A DNA stretch of 64,000 nt from Crocodylus rhombifer (lineage: Eukaryota > Chordata > Crocodylia > Crocodylidae): NCBI GenBank assembly GCA_038503035.1, contig JAVSML010001084.1:442817-506816 (forward strand), written 5' to 3'. The notes beneath the pieces were generated by a model. It had not been told where the DNA came from. It ran no database searches and saw only the letters and a program-made list of their open reading frames with translations. Positions 35,525 through 48,375 of this stretch are shown in pieces. The translations under genes were made by a program, and so were the position numbers. How positions within the stretch are numbered: the first letter of the stretch is position 1; each line of letters begins with the position of its first letter.

Positions 35525-36272
35525 TAGCCGTGTCCCCCCCCCCGCCTTGATCCAGCTGTGCTGTCCCCTCCAGCGGGATGCTGCTCCAGGGAGAAGCTGG
35601 CATGGCACCTATGCAAATACACTGTAAAACTTCCCAAGTCTCCTGTTTCTAAGTGACCCCCCCCCCCCCGCTGGCTCAGGCACTGGATGGGGTGGGGGAG
35701 GAGGCTGGGGCTTGCCTGGCTTGCCCCCCTCTCCTTTCCCCTCTCTTTGGCTCTTCCACGTGGAGCCACCTCTGCCCCAGGCTGAGCCGGTCCTGCAGGA
35801 CCCAGCTCTGAGCCAGCAAGAGCTGCCCAAGGCGCTGGGAGGCAGCCCCGGGGCTCAGACTTGGGCTCTCCAAGCCCGGGGAAGGCAGCTGGGTGCAGAG
35901 GAGATGCTGGGAGGCTCGGGACACCACCAGCATGACTTACGTGTGCCCCAGCCCCTGGCCAAGGCTTACGTTAGGGAAGCCTGGGGAAGGGAAGGCTTGG
36001 GGGCTTTCCCTGCCCCTCCAGGAGAGCTCAGCGCTGGGGGTGTGGGCACTGCCCCTGCCAGCCTCACCGCCCTCTCTCTTGGAGTGAGGGGGAAACATCT
36101 GCACCGCCTTTTTTGCTTGCTTATCTCTTTCGCCTGGGCAGAGTCTAGATGCCTGGTGGCATGGTGCTCTCCTTGTACAGGGCACGGGGTCTTCACCCGG
36201 CACAGTCACCTTGGAAGCTAATGCAGAGGAACCCCCCCCCCCCCCCCAACAACCCAATTCCCGTAGTTTCTG

Positions 36273-36391
36273 GTACAGACACGGGCCTGATTCCTCTCCC
36301 TCTTACAAGGGTGTGAATCAGGAGTAACCGCACTGAAGTCAGTGGAGTTACGTTGGTGTACAGCTGGGGCAACGGGGAAGAAATTCAGGCC
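36273..36391. mobile_element. Small palindromic repeat with GGGCCTGATTC ends
   Basis: CGGGCCTGATTCCTCTCCC at the left and GAAATTCAGGCCC at the right are inverted. The middle has GTGTGAATCAGGAGTAACCG and CTGAAGTCAGTGGAGTTACG. This is a common dispersed repeat in reptile and bird DNA, probably a non-autonomous DNA transposon. It lies in the last SHOX intron. A fragment is at about 30219-30275. Confidence 0.7.
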
Positions 36392-37263
36392 CACTCCACT
36401 TACACTTGGTAACTTCTTTTCTTTCTTCTGGGCGGCTCTACTTCATTGATGGAGGAATCGGGTTAGGTTTTTGGATTATTTAAAACTCCTAACTAGTGGA
36501 ATGGACAGATGAATTGTGACGATTTAAACACAAAACAAACACACACACATATTTGGGGAGAGAAGGGGTGGGAAAGCCCCTCCACCCTGGGCTAAAATCT
36601 GTCAGTCCAATGTGTTTGTGTAGGACTAGAAAGCTCCAAAGCAAACATTGGCTACTGGTCCCTTGCACAAGGTTAAAGAGTTTTTAGAAAGGTATAAATA
36701 AACATCCCTGGGAAAAAAAAAAAAGCTATTTAACACTTGCTGGCGCCCGTGCGATGCTCAACTTTATTTTATTTTTTTTAAATATTAGAAACATTAAACA
36801 TGTCTCTATTTCACTGTGGAAGTGCAAGGGAGAGGTTTAAGGTCAACTCATGGGCCGGTTCTCGTGCCTCTGCGGGGCTTGCTTAAACCATAGGAATGCC
36901 TTGCTGGTCTCCCCCTCCCCCCCAATCATCCTTTCCTGCCTTTGCTGGGTGCAAGGAGTTAAACTGGCGCTTCCAGGAACAAGTTCCTCTTTCAGATTCA
37001 CAACTCCGATCCCTACCTGGAAAACGCAATAGCCTCCCCAGATGGGGAAAACAAACTGTGCTCGACCAGTTGCTTTATCTTCCCGTTTGGACATGAAAAC
37101 GAGTCAGGGCTCCTCTCCAATTAAAAGGGGTGGGTAAGGCAATGCTTTCTTTTCTCATCAACACACCTCATCTTCTACTTGATCACGCTGTCCACGAGAA
37201 AGGCAGGGGTCAGCGGTCTCCAGCCCGGCCACCGGTGCGGAGTATGTACAAGCTGGAAACCCC

Positions 37264-37888
37264 CTGAAATTAGGCTCTGTCTGTCTGTAGGTTGCAGAGA
37301 GACAACTGCACTGAGATCGGGTTAGATCTGTCTGTAGGCAGCCAGCTACACTGAAATCAGGCTGGATCTCTCTGTAGATAGCAGAGACAACCAGACTCGA
37401 TCTTTCTTTGGGCAGCAGTCGCCTGCACTGAAATCAGGCTGGATCTGGCTGTAGTTGGCAGTCACCTACACTGAAATCAGGCTGGATCTGGCTGTAGTTG
37501 TCAGTCACCTACACTGAAATCAGGCTGGATCTGGCTGTAGTTGGCAGTCACCTACTCTGAAATCAGGCTGGATCTGGCTGTAGTTGGCAGTCACCTACTC
37601 TGAAATCAGGCTGGATCTGGCTGTAGGTAGCAGTCACCTACACTGAAATCAGACTCAGCTCCATACAGAAGCCCGGCTCGATGTTTCTGTAGTTAGCAGA
37701 CGCCTACATTGAAACCAGGCTGGATCTCTCTGTAGGTAGCAGAGACAACTACACTCACATCGGGCGGGATCTTTCTGTAAGTGGCCAAGTCACCTACATT
37801 GCAATCAGGCTCAATCTGGCTGTAGGCAGCAGAGGCAACTACAGCGACATCGGGCGGGACCTGTCTGCGAGCAGCCCAGTCCCCTGCA
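37264..37888 (+). repeat. 43-bp minisatellite in last SHOX intron
   Basis: About 14 tandem units with core CACTGAAATCAGGCTGGATC, TGGCTGTAGTTGGCAGTCAC, CTA. Central units (37430-37630) are nearly identical with a 43-bp period; outer units are diverged (GAGATCGGG, ATCTTTCTG variants), as expected when homogenisation occurs in the centre. Unit length and sequence have no relation to exons. Confidence 0.93.
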
Positions 37889-38187
37889 GCTGGGGAGTTA
37901 GGTGCAGCCAGAAGCCAGGCTGCGGTGCGGGACTTAGCGAGGGGGCTTGGAGGGAGCTCAAAAGCAAGATCCCTTCTTCCCCCCCCCCTTGGACCACGTG
38001 CCCCTTCTGGAATAAGACCCCCCCGACCTCAATCCACCGCCGCAGGTACGCGAGAAGAGAAGGGGAGCCGCCCAGAGAGAGCGAGCCGGAGCCACATGCT
38101 GCGTGGGGAGGTGTGGGCGGGTAGGGGGTGCCCCCGAGCGCTGGCCCAGCTCGCCTCACGCCTGCCCCTCTCCGTGTGCTTTGGCAG

Positions 38188-38433
38188 GTGCAGGCTCAGC
38201 TGCAGCTGGAAGGCGTGGCCCACGCGCACCCCCACCTGCACCCGCACCTGGCGGCCCACGCGCCCTACCTGATGTTCCCGCCGCCGCCCTTCGGACTGCC
38301 CATCGCCTCCCTGGCGGAATCCGCCTCCGCGGCTGCTGTGGTGGCCGCTGCTGCCAAGAGCAACAGCAAAAACTCCAGCATCGCCGACCTGCGACTCAAG
38401 GCCAGGAAACATGCCGAGGCTTTGGGGCTCTGA
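38188..38433 (+). CDS. SHOX: SHOX terminal coding exon with OAR motif
   Basis: This exon encodes 81 residues and a TGA stop (38431-38433). It opens [14 protein letters not shown] after the acceptor TTTGGCAG. Visible in order: a His-rich stretch, the proline-rich segment PPPPFGLP (a proposed SH3-binding site in SHOX), an Ala-rich run, and the C-terminal OAR/aristaless motif [17 protein letters not shown], which is needed for transactivation. [30 protein letters not shown] and KSNSKNSS fit SHOX; SHOX2 instead has YMMFPAPPFGLPLATL and TTSKNSS, so this is SHOX and not its paralogue. The frame is intact and shows no sign of decay. With the two upstream exons it gives about 130 C-terminal residues of the roughly 290-residue protein. 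It corresponds to the exon of the long, activating isoform (SHOXa in human). Confidence 0.96.
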   Translation: MQAQLQLEGVAHAHPHLHPHLAAHAPYLMFPPPPFGLPIASLAESASAAAVVAAAAKSNSKNSSIADLRLKARKHAEALGL

Positions 38434-39390
38434 CACCGCTCAGCGCCCCCCCACACCCTTCCTCCTCCTTTTTTTTGTTTTTTTTTGCTCTGTGTGTGTG
38501 AGACCCAGGATGGACTTGTAACTCTCTCCTCTCTCCGTTTCCTCTTTCTCTCAGCACCACCTAAGCTTGAGTCTCCAGGCCCCGGGACAAACAACGATCG
38601 CTACTTTTTTTTTCTTCTTCTTCTTCTTCTTTAAAAGGCTCTGCAAGTCCTTTGAGAGACCATCTCTACAGCCCCTTCTTGATGATTACTTTTTTTTTCT
38701 CCCTCCCCACCCAAAGACTTCACCTCCAATTGATCTGAAGACTGGGCTGCCCATCTTTTTTGTTTTTTGTTTTTGTTTTTAAATGACTTTTATTTTGCAG
38801 TGCTCTGACAGCTAAAACTGTTCGACCAGATGAAATGCCAGGGTGAAATCATCCAGAAATCCTAGTTAAAAGTCATCAGATTAAACACACAAGCACGCAC
38901 ACACACACAGAGAGGGAAATCAAAGACTCCCCCTACCCCCAGGATAAAGTAAGTGGGGGAAAAAAAAATCTCTAAATTATGCTAATCTGTGAACATTGGG
39001 ACATTTGGATTTTGAACCTGGCAAAAGCCATCCTTTCAGCGTAACATCATCTGCTGCTGTCAGCTTTGCTACTTTGTGTATGCGTCTATCTAAACACATT
39101 GTTTGAAGATCATAAAATATATTAAAACCAAACTAAACAAAACAACAAAAATAATACTAATAAAAAAATCCTTGGGGCTGGTCTCCATTAAAGATGACAT
39201 TTCTTTGTTGCCAACAGTATTATTTCACTGCCATGAATATCTTCCATCACTGAGGAGCTGCTGCTGCAGAACTGGTTTGAATTTAAATGTGGAATTTCAG
39301 ATCTGAGGCAAGGCAGTTTTTTTTTTTCTAAAAAAAAAAAAGCAGCAATAACAAAAAATGTGCGTCTCAAATGGCTATGTCCTTTGAAAG

Positions 39391-39433
39391 AAAAAAAAAA
39401 GAGAGAAAGAGAGAGAGAGAGACAGAGAGAGAC
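39391..39433 (+). repeat. (GA)n microsatellite in putative 3' UTR
   Basis: Impure AG run after a poly-A stretch. Confidence 0.9.
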
Positions 39434-42400
39434 CAGAATTTACCAACCATTAATGGTGACTTGAAAGATGGGAACAATACGAATGCACCTGTTTTACCCA
39501 GAATCACCTGAACTGAGATGCATTGTGCCATAGGAACAGGTCGACTTTTAAATTTTCTTTTCCAAATGTCTGGATCTTTGAATTGAAATCTTGCTGTTTT
39601 ACAGGATGTAGAAGGAATGACTTACACAACAAAGATGGACATATGATTTTAAGGCATAATACTGATGCAGCATTAATTTTAGTGAAATGCAATTAAGTGC
39701 AGTAAAGTGCAATACTGTAAATATTATAGATTAAAAATAGCCGTACTTATTCTGTTAATAACCAATTCTGCAAGAACTACAACTTAAATCCTTTATGCTC
39801 AGACTGGTGCAGTGCAGTTTATTGCCAAAATGACAGTCCGAGTCTTGTAGGAATGGATAAAGTAATATGTATCACATATGGAAAAAGATAGATGCCATGA
39901 TTTCTAGTCAAGTTAACGTGCCATATTTCTGGGAAGTAAGCTGAAAAGCCTGTATGACATTTTTTGCAATCATTTTAAGTAAAAAAGAAAAAGAAAAACA
40001 AAAAAAACTGAACCCACAAAAACAAAGTAAATGTTTTGTAGAGGTGGACAAGTTCAGTATTGGATATTTTTTGGTTTTGCCAGTTATATAAACACCAAAT
40101 ATAAACTTGTCTAAGCAGCATAGCTAGCATAAACTGGGGGAAAGTCCTTGAAATTACCAAAGTGTCTGGGTTTGTAAAAAAAAACAACCAAAACAAAACC
40201 CAGAGCTCTAAGTTTTATGTAACTCTCTTCTAATCAGTTTATTATGATGTAGATTTGTTTTCTATGGGATGACATACTGGTCTTGTCTACTTCTAACAAG
40301 ATAGCTATTTGATTGCCTTTGTTATCAAGGCCTGCATTGATGGAAGCTTATCCTCTCAATAGTACTGTCATTAAGCCTATTTTTTTTCTTTCTCATCTTG
40401 CAATCCGGTACTAGTTTTGGCTTTTGCTGGTATTTATCAAATCAAAATATTACTGTTGGGCAATTTTTTTTGCATTGTCTTTTCCGTTTTAAACACTTGC
40501 AGGTTTATTTTCAAATTTTGATATTTTCTGACAAATTTCTGAAATGTCAAAGTACTGCCATTTCCCACCTATTTATTGTGTGAAAAGTGGTTATATTTTG
40601 AGCATGTTAGAGTTGATAAATTTTACCTGCCGTTCCTACCTCCTTGTGAGAGTCCAGTACCTCTTTAAGCCATGGCCATAAGGATAACATGACATTAATC
40701 ATTTTACACGGGGGAAAAACCCAGGCAATTAACAATTTTGACTTGTACAATTTTATCTAGAGTAAAATTGAGGCTTATAAACGTTATTTATAATAGCATC
40801 TATATAACATTTTACAACTAAAATAAGAAATATTTTTTCCCTAAAAAACTCCAGCACTTTTAATATACAGGTAGGACTAAATCTTTCAATTTCACTATAA
40901 GGAAGCAACAGTCTATAATAAGTGAGCAGTTATACCAGGTACCACAATCCTCCTGGGTGATGTGATGCATACTGTTGGAAGCAAAAGGTGCAGCTGCGCA
41001 GCCTTTATTCACTTAGGTTAAAAATCACTGCTCTGCAGAAAGCCAGTGCAAAATTATGCATTAGTTACATCCCACATGAACTCTTATTATGAGGTTTTAA
41101 CTGGGATTTATGTGATCCATAAGCCTTCTGCTGGACTTCTACAGAAAAGTGAATTTTGCTTTTCAGTTGCATAAACTTTTATGAAACCTAAGTTCAGTAG
41201 ATGCTGCGGAACTGAGCTTTAATATCTCCCAATAATTCAGGAGTGAGGCAATCTGGCATAAATCTGGTATAACTGAACTTCTTCAAGTGCAGCATAATTT
41301 ATAAACCATTTCTTTTACATTTTGGTAACTGTTGCCTAATAAGTCCACCATAGCTGTTATAGTGTAGGAATCCTTGGTCAGCTTTCTCCTTTTCTAATTT
41401 ACTACAGCAAAAGCGATTTTGCTACTTTTTTATATCAAAAATATATGAAGGCAAACTCCAGACACCCTAACACGAAATAGTGTCTGTAAGTACTCAGCTT
41501 TCTGAAATTAAAATTTCTATCAGTTTCTTTCAGCTACTAAGACTGGAAAAGGAAAGAGGGTGGCATCAGTTATTAGTCTGGCTGGCCTTGAAATAGGAAC
41601 CAGAAACCAATTTGGGGAAAAGGAAGTGTGTTTCAGTGCATCTACAGAGACACTGTGGGGCTGCTTTTGCATTACATCCATCCTGGCACTCGTGCCAGAG
41701 GTAATCCTGTCAAGGAAATGAAGAACTGCGGTCATCAGGGGTGGCTGCCAAACTTGGTTCTGATTTTTTTTTCTAATTCAAGAGTAGAATAGTTGCAGTG
41801 ACACCCTTATCCACAAGACTTGCTGGGTGCAGTTTGGAATAGGGCATGCATAATGGCCCTCCTTTTCTTCTGGGCCTCACTGGGCAGAAACAAATGAGTT
41901 TTTAGTTGGCATTGACAAGGGCTGCTTCCTCACTGGTTGTAAATCAGTGTAACTGCACTTATTTACACAAATTGAGGTGCTGGATCTTAGTCCCTTTTCT
42001 ATCTTAGAAGCTGGGTCCTGTTCTTCCATTCCTTTCAGTATTTCTTCAACAGGTAAGAGGTTGACAATAAGACTGTTAAGAATCAAAGCTTTTTACTACA
42101 TTTAAAAGATTGTCTTTATTGGATTAGTTTAGCAGACAGTGTGATATTTATTATGTATCATCATCCACATTAATCTTTGCATAATCTCCCATTTGGAGAG
42201 AGAAGAGTATTTCAGAGACCCTTAGAAAAATATGCATTGGGTGGACTTCTTTCAGAGCATTCTTTTCTTATTGAGAACTGGCTTCCTGAAGAGTCTTCCT
42301 CAAAAGTTCGCATGCTTTTTGAAATTATGAGAAATAACTTGAGCTAATGCAAAATGAATATTTTTCCCTCCTAGAAACAAGTATCTACAGCTGTAAAAAG

Positions 42401-42589
42401 GGTCAAAAGAGGAACTTCTGATTATGGATTTTTGGAACTGTCAAAATATGTTTAAGTGCTTGTATTGATTTATAACAGAATAACAATCTGATTCCACAAT
42501 CCATTTTTTATTGATCTGGGAGAAAGTCTGAAAAAACAATGGCATTGTAACTTTTTTGCTTAGTAGAGTTTTAGAAGTAGTGATATATT

Positions 42590-42870
42590 GGTTTAATATA
42601 ATAATAATCAGCACCTATGTTCTTTTTGCAAAGCACCGCATAAACTTTTATTAATTAATATTTACCCCTCACAAAGTAGGCATGAATAATTATCCCCATT
42701 TTGTATAAATTGAAGCATAGAAATGAAAGGCCAGATTCCACCACCTATAATCATGTAAAACATTTTTATTGTTGTTTGTATTGTGGCAGTGCCCACAAGC
42801 CATAACCTAGGGTGGCATTTTATTGTGCTAAGCACTATACAAACATGCAACAATAAAGGCCCCTCATCCA
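42590..42870 (+). mobile_element. SINE-like remnants
   Basis: CAAAGCACCGCATAAACTTT and CCCCATTTTGTATAAATTGA resemble MIR sequence. TTGTATTGTGGCAGTGCCCA with ATTTTATTGTGCTAAGCACT and ATACAAACA is a well-spread amniote repeat motif. Orientation and family uncertain. Confidence 0.45.
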
Positions 42871-44909
42871 AAAGTCTAGTATCTTAATTCATGAGTAGTC
42901 CCAGAGGGAATCAGCATGGTCGTGGGTGGCAGGCCATAGCTCTAAGTTATTTTCCTAAGACTGTACAGTTACTGCCTATCCCTTTAAGACAGGAGTTTTA
43001 TTATTGACTCCAGCAAGGCCAGGATTTCAGCCCAGGTCTCCAGCTTGTGTCACCACTAAGATGAGAAGCGAGGAATTTTTAGCACCTAAGTTCACTAGAA
43101 AAACCCTGATTTCTGACCACTCAACTACTATCACTTTCTCACAGACCAAATCAACTGATGCCATACCTTTGCATGCTAGCCCTGCTCTTATATTCATACA
43201 TTTTTCCCATGAAATAGTAATAAAATGCTCTAGCAATATGATTTTGAATTAACATGGTGTTGACACATTGGGGCCATTGATTCAAATGTTAGAGAGACAT
43301 TCCTATGGAAGTCCACAGGCCAAAAGAGACAATATTTAAGGTATACAGGGTGTTTTGGTAAATATATATATAATGCTCCCTACCCTTTCAATTAAGCTAG
43401 GCAAAATAATTGTTTTATTTCTATATAAGAAATAGTATAGTTATAGCATATTCAGACAACATTACTATGGAGATGGCAAGCTTTATTTTTTCTCTCTTCA
43501 ATTTAAGGGCATTTTACAAAACTGAAAAAAAAATAAGATAATTGCATTTCTTAATCAACATAGTTATTTTATAACGATATCTTGTAATCAGTAACGGCAT
43601 TCAACCCTGTAAAGTGCACACCACCAAAATGGCTATAGCTTTGCCTTGTTGATGGTTAAAGCAGGTTGTGAAGGTACCCCTTCCATATCTTTAAGCTGCC
43701 TGGCAAGTAGTTTATATTGAATTTTTCCCACATTGTGCACAGACTTCCAGCTGCAGTTAAGACAGTGGTAATGTGGTGAATTGGTCTGGCTTCTGATTCG
43801 GTGACCTTAATGTGTGTAGTGGCTGCAGTAGGATCTGGTGGAATCAGAAAGGGCTTGATATTCTTTGGAAAGAATAAAAAGAAATCCTATACCTTCATTC
43901 CATACATACATCTCATTTGTACCCCTGGTCAGTGCTAAAGAGAGTTATATGAGTGTACACAGAGAAGAATAGAACATTCTCTCTTGTGACTTACCCCATC
44001 AATAAAATTGTATCTCCTTCTGAATTACTCCTCCTTTCAAAGCTGTGACCCAGGTCACATGGACACATCCTAGTGGTCAAATGTTATCCTAGTTAGTTTT
44101 CACCATATGGCCTTTTCCTAGCAAGGTCAACAAGAGCCATGGGATTTTGTTTGAGGCATTCTTCAAGTGGAGTACAACATGTAATGCCCCTTAAATTTTG
44201 CATGTCTGTTTGATAAGTTTTACGTTATCAGTTGGTGCCTAATTTATTAGAAGTTAGCCTAGAAATCTGCTGATTTACAAGAAATATTGAAACTTGATGC
44301 AGTTCCTACACATTATACTGAAATGTGATATTTAACAAAAACCAGTCGAAGAATGTAGAAAATATCAAATTTTGAAGCTGAAGATATTTATTGAAAGGCA
44401 ATACTTTCATGAATCTAGGCCTATGGTATGTAACTATATCAATGACAGGCAAATATCTCTGTTTCTTTGTATTGATGTATGTGGATGTTTTATTTATTGT
44501 TTTGTTTGAAAATTTTTAAATGTATTATATTTTAATTATGTTGAGTGTAAATTTGACAATGCTTTGCATTTATTTTTATATTTTTTAAACCTGTTGCTTT
44601 TGCAAAATTATGAGCAGCCAGTATAATTTACAGTATCATTGCATTGTTTTTGTTATGTATACATAGTGTGTCTGAGTTTCCAGACATTTCAGGGATTGCT
44701 AAAATGAAAAACTCTCCAAAACTAACTGGTCTTAAAGTTTTTATCCCTTTGTTATTGTGGAAAAAAAAATAAAAGCAACAACATTTTTTAGGTTTTGGTT
44801 ATGCCAGCATGCTCCTACATGAATTCACCAGACATGTTGAGTTCCAGTTCCAGAGTGTATTATGTTGAATCACATGATATGAATGTACATCTTGTAAAAG
44901 TGAGATATG

Positions 44910-44915
44910 AATAAA
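44910..44915 (+). promoter_or_regulatory. Candidate distal polyadenylation signal
   Basis: A canonical AATAAA is followed within 30 bases by U- and GU-rich sequence (AAATATTTGTAATTATGTGT). It is the last such combination in the AT-rich tract downstream of the SHOX stop codon. Other hexamers (near 42852, 43219, 44001 and 44768) could serve instead. Confidence 0.3.
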
Positions 44916-44939
44916 CTTATAAATATTTGTAATTATGTG

Positions 44940-46600
44940 TTAAAGAATACCCAGAATAATTAACACCAAAGGGTTTATTTAGCATTGGGACATTTTATTC
45001 ATTAAACATATACACAGCTTTTCATTTATTTATCTACCGTTTTCCACTCTTAGGTTGTTCAAGGAATGAATGCAGCATACCACAATCTGATACCAAATCA
45101 CTCTGTATAAAATTTTCATGGACTTCAGTGGTAGTTTTATATAGAAATTGATAACAACAGATAGTTACTTTTATCTCTCTGGATATTTTTGTAACTTCAA
45201 CCTAAGCATAGCTCTTTTTGAACAAAAGGCTATACACATATGATCGTCGGCTGGCACCATTCTATGTTCCACAGCCATTGACATTAATGCAAGCCTTTGA
45301 AACAGACTCCTATTTGGTGGACATTTAAAGAAGTTTTCCAAATCCTTTCCTATCAGTATATTGGATGCTGTTTTTTCTCATGACTTAACTCCACCCCTAG
45401 CAGTATACTCAGTTTCCTTCTATTGAAAGAGAAATGAGTTACCTTCTTGCCACTCTACACTGTATAACTTCATCTGGTAAGCCAGCTTTTGGAGTTTGGG
45501 CTAGGAGACCCTTAAGATCCCCTTCCAACCTATGATTATGCTTAACAGCCTGGTTCAAAGCCAAATGGAGTAAATGGGAGCCCTCCTGCTGGATGAAGCC
45601 TTTCCAATAGAAACCTTAAGTTCAGAGACTATTCAGTAAGCAGACTAGACTCCTAAACCACCACGCACAATAACCTTCACCAGCCTTACAAGAAGGGTTG
45701 TTCCTTATCTTGGCTCCTCCCCAAAGTCTTTCCTTATTACAGCCATTTTATTTGATTTCTTTTCTGTTGTAGCTTATGTAAATTGAAGTCAGTACAAGTA
45801 CTTGGCTTTTATAATCCTGCTTTTTTTTTCTGAATACTTGGCTCTATTTAAGGCTCCTACACTTGCTTTTTGTTATACAGCAAGAATGCAAACAGTACAA
45901 AATTTCCATATCACAACCATAGTTGTACACTGAGCCAAAACCACACATTGATATCCTGTTTGTCCTGAAAAAGATTCTGATGTTGTTAATGGTTGGATGG
46001 ACAGGATATTAGGAAACAATAATCTTGCCTTTCTGCTCCTCAAAAACACTGAGACAATGGATGGCAGTCAGTAATGTGCCCAGAAAGGGTAATCAGATGA
46101 AGGACAAGCTGTTTAACAGAACATGCTGTAAGAAGAGCTCCTCCAGAAGACAGCTTTATGACAATTTATAAATAAAAATGTTTCTACCTGTTTTAATGTC
46201 TATTCATCTTCTGCTAAAATACTGAAAAGAACTAAAGAAAAAACAGTTAAAGTCTGTTTAGTAAAATAAAGGAAAATAATTATAAATTATTTTGAAGCTG
46301 TGGTCTGCAGGAAGTCTTTTTTTTCAACTGCTTCATTCTTTTCTTCTCCATATTTGTTGATAAGTATGTTTCATCAAATATTACTTGTTCAGTCACTTTC
46401 TGAGGCCATTTTCAGTTTTGAGGTTTTTCCTCATGTTTTTATATTTATTTTTTTCTTCTACTCTGAGAGTTTATTTTTAATTCCAAAAATTCATTGTTTG
46501 ACCTACTGCCAATAGCATTTTTGGCTACTGTTTCTCGTTATCTTTGTAGAGTTTGAATTGAATTCAATAAGAATTAACACAGTAACAAAATAACGTCTTT
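44940..46600. other. Non-coding DNA, nothing beyond a CR1 scrap
   Basis: No exon or further repeat family recognised between the candidate polyadenylation site and the MITE cluster. Confidence 0.5.
45483..45542 (+). mobile_element. CR1 3' terminal scrap
   Basis: GGCTAGGAGACCCTTAAGAT then CCCCTTCCAACCTATGATTA matches the last 60 bases of CR1 elements. Too short for subfamily assignment. Confidence 0.6.
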
Positions 46601-46640
46601 ATAGGGCGAGACTACACGTGTTGATATTACTGCACAGTGT

Positions 46641-47103
46641 GGGCTCATGTCTACACGTGCATGCCTGAACTGTGCAGTAAATATGGCAACTTACACTTAC
46701 TTGAGTGTAAATTTGATGTTTGCATTGTGTAGGTTTCAAATTTATGCCTGATTATTTAGTGCTCGGTAACACATGTGTAAATGCATTACTGTGCAGTAAC
46801 CCAGCCCCACCCCACCTCCAGCTGGGTCTGCCCAGCCACTAAGGGGCCAGTCTGAGCCCAGCCTCAGGGCTCCTGGCTAGCTGCATCTCCTGGCTTCAAT
46901 TTGGGACTAAAGTTAGTCCCAAGTGCTGGCATCTGGCTCTGGCTTCAATTTGGGACAACTTGGGACTAAAGTTAGTGCCAAGGGCTGGCAGCCATGTGGC
47001 TGAAGGCTAAAGCTCTCTCAAGTGGCCACAGCGGCACATGGCAGGCTGTTCTGACCTGGGATTAAATTTAGTCCCAGGTTGCCTGCATGTGTAGACACCA
47101 GCC
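46641..47103. mobile_element. MITE, TTACTGCACAGTAA family, with GC-rich insert
   Basis: Left end GGGCTCATGTCTACACGTGC, right end TGCATGTGTAGACACCAGCC. The left third repeats the family core (CTGTGCAGTAAATATGGCAA, TGAGTGTAAATTTGATGTTT, ATTACTGTGCAGTAACCC). The middle is GC-rich with a direct duplication of TGGCTTCAATTTGGGAC at about 46892 and 46942. A partial end (GGGCGAGACTACACGTG) precedes it at about 46603. Confidence 0.7.
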
Positions 47104-47138
47104 TATTCCTGTTTACTGCAGAGTAAGTTACAGTTTAT

Positions 47139-47239
47139 GGGCATGTCTACATGTACATATAAATTGGCTTAAATATACTGTGCAGTAATTTAGTGCATAG
47201 TAAATTTAAGCTGCAGTGCATGTACATGTAGACACACCC
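47139..47239. mobile_element. Short complete MITE copy
   Basis: About 100 bp with near-perfect inverted ends: GGGCATGTCTACATGTACAT and ATGTACATGTAGACACACCC. The inversion extends outside to AGTTTAT and ATAAACT. The interior has CTGTGCAGTAATTTAGTGCA. The shortest clean copy in the window. Confidence 0.8.
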
Positions 47240-48375
47240 ATAAACTATCAGGAAGGATATTTATTTATCTTGCTTTCTTAAGGAGCTTCTTGCAGGCTTT
47301 TATTTGTTCTCAGCTACAGATTTTTAGTAGTAAGCTAACAAAAAGCTGGAAAGGTGACATGGCAGTTGGACATGGTATATATGCAACATGGAAAATGTCA
47401 CCTGTACATGGCACTGTTCTATTTAGTCACATTTTCAAAAACCCTGCTGAAGTCACTGAGACATTTGAGTATGCTAGTATGGAGGGGCATTCAGAAAACA
47501 AACAAACAAACAAACAGACTTTTAATCTAAATTCAAGCATTGTGTCTAAGTTTTCACATCACATGAGTATAGGAAGAGTAACAAAATAAACAGAAATGCA
47601 CAGAAGGTCTATATCCATTCTCCAAATTAAATATCTAGAATTCAGAAACAATCTAAAGATATTGATCTTATCTTTAACTCTATTGGAACTCAAGGGAATA
47701 TTTCCAGTTGTTAAATTAGGTGCCAGTTTAGGATTTTGGTGGAATTAAAGGGGCTAAGTCAGAAGAAGAGATTCAGGAAACCTACACCACGAGCCCTCAC
47801 ACACTTACATCCTTAAACTCCTAAAATTAGATTTATAAGCATGCACAGAATATGCTATCTGAAAAACTGGATGCCAAGCTCCAATTTAAGATTTGTAATC
47901 TAGAATGGAGCTGGAGAAACACTTAAACTCTGCCACAAACAATTTTGCATTCATCCCAGAGCCAAACAGGCTACTTTCTTTCAAAAGGCAGGGGGGCTGT
48001 GGTGTTCCTTAATTGCCTAGTGGTTAGATCAGTCATTCAGGAAGTGGGGACTTTGGGTTTAGGCCCTTCTCTGACTGAGGGGGTTTTAATCAAGCTTCTA
48101 GAAGAATTATTTATTCTCTAGGCTATAGAATAATCTGGGAAAGACACTCTCCATCCTTTCTCCTGAAGCTGAGGCATTATGTAGAAAGTTATGCCACAGA
48201 GAGAGTTTGCAATGAGGAGAATGACTTGGTTGCCCAATGATGATGGCACTCCCATGGGAGGCAGGGGTGCTGGGTTCTGATTTGAGTTCCCAAAGCTTTT
48301 TATCCAATGATTGTCTAATGTAAAAATTACATATAATCCTGGAATAGTAGTGGTGGATGGTAGCTCCACCTAGAC

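Larger units (their letters stand above)
38434..44935 (+). other. SHOX: Probable SHOX 3' UTR and immediate 3' flank
   Basis: Directly after the stop codon the sequence becomes poly-T and AT-rich and has no long ORF. From 38434 to about 42.5 kb I recognise no CR1, hAT or MITE insertion, in contrast to the rest of the window. That is what a long 3' UTR or conserved flank looks like. It contains a GA microsatellite near 39391-39433. Several AATAAA hexamers occur; the one at 44910-44915, followed by a U/GU-rich stretch, is the last strong candidate before the repeat-rich part resumes. The true 3' end cannot be fixed by reading alone. Confidence 0.5.

Noticed and set aside
35712..36221. 169-codon + strand ORF after the second SHOX exon
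   Set aside because: Lies in the intron, Pro/Ser/Leu-rich chance frame in GC-rich DNA with equally long antisense frames.
38103..38501. 132-codon + strand ORF overlapping the SHOX last exon
   Set aside because: Out-of-frame shadow of the SHOX C-terminal exon; the SHOX frame matches the family and starts at the acceptor.
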